From an uncultured Marvinbryantia sp. (lineage in GTDB: Bacteria > Bacillota > Clostridia > Lachnospirales > Lachnospiraceae), in the NCBI GenBank assembly GCA_937915375.1, contig CALDMO010000006.1, forward strand, positions 1-64,000: DNA of 64,000 nt. The letters run 5' to 3'. Below the pieces are notes generated by a model. That model had not been told where the DNA came from. It saw only the letters and a program-made list of their open reading frames with translations, and made no database searches. How positions within the stretch are numbered: position 1 is the first letter of the stretch; the number at the start of each line of letters is the position of its first letter. The position numbers and the translations under genes were made by a program. Below, piece after piece: positions 61,479-64,000 of the stretch.

Positions 61479-63281
61479 ATGGAACGAAATGAAAGAGAAC
61501 GGCGTCGATCAGACTGTGGGTCGGACAGACACCGGGATATACAGGAACCTATAGAGAGAAGAAGGCGCAGCTCGGATGCGTCGCGCGGCAGAGGGCAGCG
61601 TAAAAAGAAAAAGAGAAGAGGCCGCGCGGCGGGTATTTTTTTGACGCTGTTGCTGGTACTTTTGCTTTTGGCGACGTTTGTTTTTCTGGTGCAGAGCGGC
61701 AAAATTGATCTTCCGGCTTTTGGCGGAACCAGGGGCGTGATTAAAGAAGCCGAACAGCTGGCGGAAAAATACGATTATGACGGTGCGCTCACGCTGCTGC
61801 AGCAGCATGAGAAATTCGCGTCTGATACGAAGCTGCAGGAAAAAGCGGCAAGCTTTGAATCCTTAAAGGCGGTAATGGACGGAGAAATCAGCGCTTCTCT
61901 TGCAGGCGCGGAGAAGATTGTCGCTACGTATGATTATCAGGGCGCAGCAGATGCGCTGAAGGAAGATAAGTATTATAAGTACAGTTCTGTGCTGCAGGAA
62001 AAGGCAGCGGAATATGAAGAAGCAGAAAAGCACAAAGCAGATCTTGATCCGGCGGTTGTAGAGGAGGCGGATCGTCTGGCTGCCATGTATGATTACGATG
62101 CGGCAATCGAAAAACTCAAAGGTTTGCCGGCGTATCAGATCAATGCGACGCTGCAGCAGAAAGTGACAGAGTATGAGACGGCAAAAGCAGCCTGTGTACC
62201 GATTAATCCGGAGGATGTGACACATATTTTCTATCATTCGCTGGTGGCAGATCCGGCTAAAGGATTTGTACCGGGGACAGCGGGTTATGACGGCTGGCAG
62301 CAGTGGATGACGACGATTTATGAGTTCGACAAGATTACGCAGTCCATGTATGACCGCGGTTATGTTCTGGTTAATCTGAGCGATTTATATACGTCCACGA
62401 AAGCGGAGGACGGCACGGTAACGATCAAACCGAATCCGGTTTATCTGCCGGAGGGTAAAAAAGCGTTTGTAATGTCACTCGATGATTTGAGCTATTACCA
62501 TACGTATGATGATCATGGTGTTGCATCCAAACTGGTGTTTGATGAAAAAGGAAAGCCGACTTGTGAATATATCGAAGAAGATGGCAGCATTTCCTATGGT
62601 GCATATGATGTGGTTCCTCGTTTGAACGCGTTTATTGAGGAACATCCGGATGCGACTTACAGAAACGCTAAGGCAACAATTGCGCTGACTGGTTATGATG
62701 GGATTCTTGGATATCGTACGGACGGCGCTTACAGTGAAGAACACAATACAAATACAGATGTATACTATGCAGACCAGCTTCAGCTGGAATGGCTGGCGGA
62801 GCATCCGGATTTCGATTATGAAAAGGAGTGCGCGGAAGCAAAAAAAATGGCGGAAGCTTTAAAGGCGGACGGCTGGGAATTTGCAAGCCATACTTGGGGA
62901 CATAAAGCAGTAGGGGAAACAAGTTATGAATCGCTGGTACAGGATACCGAGCGCTGGATGCAGTATGTATCTCCGCTGATCGGCGGTACGAACACGATTA
63001 TTTTTGCTCATGGTCAGGATCTTTCTCCGACCGGAGCCTACGATTCCTCTAATGAAAAATACAATTATCTGAAGAGCCAGGGATTTGATATTTATTGTAA
63101 CGTGGATTCTACTGCCTATACTACAACTGTGACAGATCAGTATTTCCATCAGGGAAGAAGAAATCTGGATGGATATCGCATTTGGCAGGATTACACGTCC
63201 GGCAATCCTATGGCGGCGGATCTGTTTGATGCGGCAGAGGTGCTCGATCCGGAAAGACCGACGCCGGTGCCGGATTTATAA
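61479..63281 (+). CDS. Membrane-anchored polysaccharide deacetylase-like protein with helical repeats
   Basis: A 600-residue protein. A strongly basic cytoplasmic N-terminus (about 1-50, many Arg and a KKKKRR patch) and one membrane segment (about 50-71) precede three homologous units (about 87-128, 143-183, 196-236) built around KYDYDGALTLL, TYDYQGAADAL and MYDYDAAIEKL and ending in LQEKA/LQQKV plus ExxE; they look like TPR-type helical hairpins. The outer domain (about 245-590) resembles polysaccharide deacetylases: VMSLDDLSYY (333-336, metal Asp pair) and SHTWGH (470-475, HxxxH). Substrate unknown; peptidoglycan or a surface glycan is a guess. GGAGGGG precedes ATG 61479. Family confidence is moderate because the motifs are diverged. 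Confidence 0.8.
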   Translation: MERNERERRRSDCGSDRHRDIQEPIERRRRSSDASRGRGQRKKKKRRGRAAGIFLTLLLVLLLLATFVFLVQSGKIDLPAFGGTRGVIKEAEQLAEKYDYDGALTLLQQHEKFASDTKLQEKAASFESLKAVMDGEISASLAGAEKIVATYDYQGAADALKEDKYYKYSSVLQEKAAEYEEAEKHKADLDPAVVEEADRLAAMYDYDAAIEKLKGLPAYQINATLQQKVTEYETAKAACVPINPEDVTHIFYHSLVADPAKGFVPGTAGYDGWQQWMTTIYEFDKITQSMYDRGYVLVNLSDLYTSTKAEDGTVTIKPNPVYLPEGKKAFVMSLDDLSYYHTYDDHGVASKLVFDEKGKPTCEYIEEDGSISYGAYDVVPRLNAFIEEHPDATYRNAKATIALTGYDGILGYRTDGAYSEEHNTNTDVYYADQLQLEWLAEHPDFDYEKECAEAKKMAEALKADGWEFASHTWGHKAVGETSYESLVQDTERWMQYVSPLIGGTNTIIFAHGQDLSPTGAYDSSNEKYNYLKSQGFDIYCNVDSTAYTTTVTDQYFHQGRRNLDGYRIWQDYTSGNPMAADLFDAAEVLDPERPTPVPDL

Positions 63282-63438
63282 GAATTGGATCAGATGATGC
63301 CTGACGGGCTGCGCTGTATTTTAATCTTTTTGCAATCCCGGCATCTATGATAAATGCAGGACGGACATTTTGGATGTGCCAGCCCCGCAAGAGGGAATTT
63401 AACGTGTGGAAAATAAATAAGGAGAGGTTAGGATAGGA

Positions 63439-64000
63439 ATGAAAAGAAGAACAGTCATGGCACTAATGCTGGGGGTTGCACTTGCGGCAACTGGATGCGG
63501 ACAGAAAAATGAAACAAAAGAAACGACTGCGCCGGAAACTACGGAAGCAGCGACGACAGAGGCGGAGACGCAAAAAGAAACGGCAGCGGAAACCGAGACA
63601 ACGGAAGCGGCAGAGACAGAAACGGCAGCGGAAACTGAGACAACGGAAGCGGCAGAGACAGAAACAGCAGCAGAAACGGAAACAGAAACAGTAGCAGAAA
63701 CGGAGAAGGCAGCTGCAGCGGCAGAAACAGAAACGGAGACAGAAACGGAAACAGTAGCAGAAACGGAAACGGAGACAGAAACAGAAACGGAGACAGAAAC
63801 GGAAACAGCAGCAGAAACAGAAACGGAGTCAGAAACAGAGACAGAAACATCAGCAGAAACGGAGACAGAGACAGAAACGGAAACAGCAGCAGAAACAGAA
63901 ACGGAGTCAGAGACGGAAACAGCAGCAGAAACAGAAACGGAAACAGTAGCAGAAACAGAAACGACAGAAGCGGAAAGTGAAGAAGCTGAATCTGAAACAG
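63439..64000 (+). CDS. Lipoprotein with a long Glu/Thr-rich repeat, 5' part (continues past window)
   Basis: Starts at ATG 63439 after GGATAGGA and stays open to the window end (187 codons). The signal (MKRRTVMALMLGVALAATGC) ends in a plausible lipobox, Cys20 being the lipidation site. From about residue 25 the chain is almost only Glu, Thr and Ala (ETETET with AAETET blocks) for more than 160 residues, a flexible acidic stalk that presumably presents a domain encoded beyond the window. Lgt at 29401 would modify it. Function unknown. Probably the next gene after the deacetylase-like gene, 157 bases away with no clear terminator between. Confidence 0.8.
   Translation, partial: MKRRTVMALMLGVALAATGCGQKNETKETTAPETTEAATTEAETQKETAAETETTEAAETETAAETETTEAAETETAAETETETVAETEKAAAAAETETETETETVAETETETETETETETETAAETETESETETETSAETETETETETAAETETESETETAAETETETVAETETTEAESEEAESET
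63577..63990 (+). repeat. In-frame tandem GAA-ACN repeats in the lipoprotein gene
   Basis: Codons alternate GAA/GAG and ACN. A 42-bp unit (14 codons) is duplicated in tandem at 63577-63618 and 63619-63660 with one base different. A block of about 44 bp starting at 63790 recurs at 63868, 78 bp (26 codons) later. All periods are multiples of three. Confidence 0.85.

Noticed and set aside
63539..63850. Minus-strand frame rich in Leu, Phe, Pro and Ser opposite the lipoprotein repeat
   Set aside because: It is the complement of the GAA-ACN repeat; the plus strand has a start, signal peptide and lipobox.
63577..63990. CRISPR-like or microsatellite array
   Set aside because: The repeats are coding, in frame and without unique spacers of constant size.
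1..64000. tRNA, rRNA, insertion sequences, phage or integrase genes
   Set aside because: Intergenic gaps were read for cloverleaf or CCA-type ends and for transposase-like frames; none was seen.

Overview
The window is a chromosomal segment of a Gram-positive Firmicute, most likely an anaerobic Clostridia member of the Lachnospiraceae type. Evidence: strong AGGAGG-type ribosome binding sites with many TTG and GTG starts, diaminopimelate-type MurE, the order mraZ-rsmH-ftsL-pbp-spoVD-like-mraY-murD-ftsW-murA-divIB-ftsZ, an HPr kinase, a PASTA Ser/Thr kinase with its PP2C phosphatase, PyrK/PyrD type 1B, a Spo0E-like peptide and the acidic Glu/Thr linkers common in this family. This is inferred from gene content and style, not from an alignment.

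Layout: 1-944 is the 3' end of tuf. 1160-2257 is an AT-rich nucleotidyltransferase gene cut by one in-frame TGA. 2376-3704 is a secreted L,D-transpeptidase with wall-binding repeats. 4058-6602 holds deoD, a NiaR-type repressor and an orphan EIIC-like permease. 6999-14563 is rpoB-rpoC with its own promoter and a strong terminator. 14724-28073 starts with murE under its own promoter and runs through priA-def-fmt-yugP-rsmB-rlmN-stp-pknB-rsgA-rpe-thiN, tightly packed and probably one transcript. ychF, lgt and a Spo0E-like peptide follow.

30548-43965 is the division and cell wall (dcw) cluster. It opens with a promoter and a clear MraZ-box operator. mraY and ftsZ have good additional promoters. 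murG is absent from the cluster and murE lies 16 kb upstream beside rpoC. After ftsZ come a wall-binding amidase, galE, uvrC, hprK, a ROK glucokinase, an AraC regulator divergent from an alpha-galactosidase, and on the minus strand a class A PBP. 55640-59365 carries yigZ, murI, a DUF1934 gene, pyrK and pyrD. 59419-61293 (minus) has brnQ and an unknown membrane protein. 61479-64000 has a membrane-anchored deacetylase-like protein and the start of a lipoprotein with an extreme Glu/Thr repeat.

Most of the window is conserved housekeeping DNA: transcription, translation quality control, peptidoglycan synthesis and turnover, and carbon control. I found no CRISPR array, IS element, phage, tRNA or rRNA, and no clear undescribed multi-gene system. 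The points most worth a second look are local: the in-frame TGA, a promoter with CAGGTG repeats between niaR and the EIIC gene, a terminator hairpin holding the ribosome binding site of the SpoVD-like PBP, the KTA motif in that PBP, overlapping divergent promoters at 55521-55572, and the repeat-containing surface proteins at the right end.
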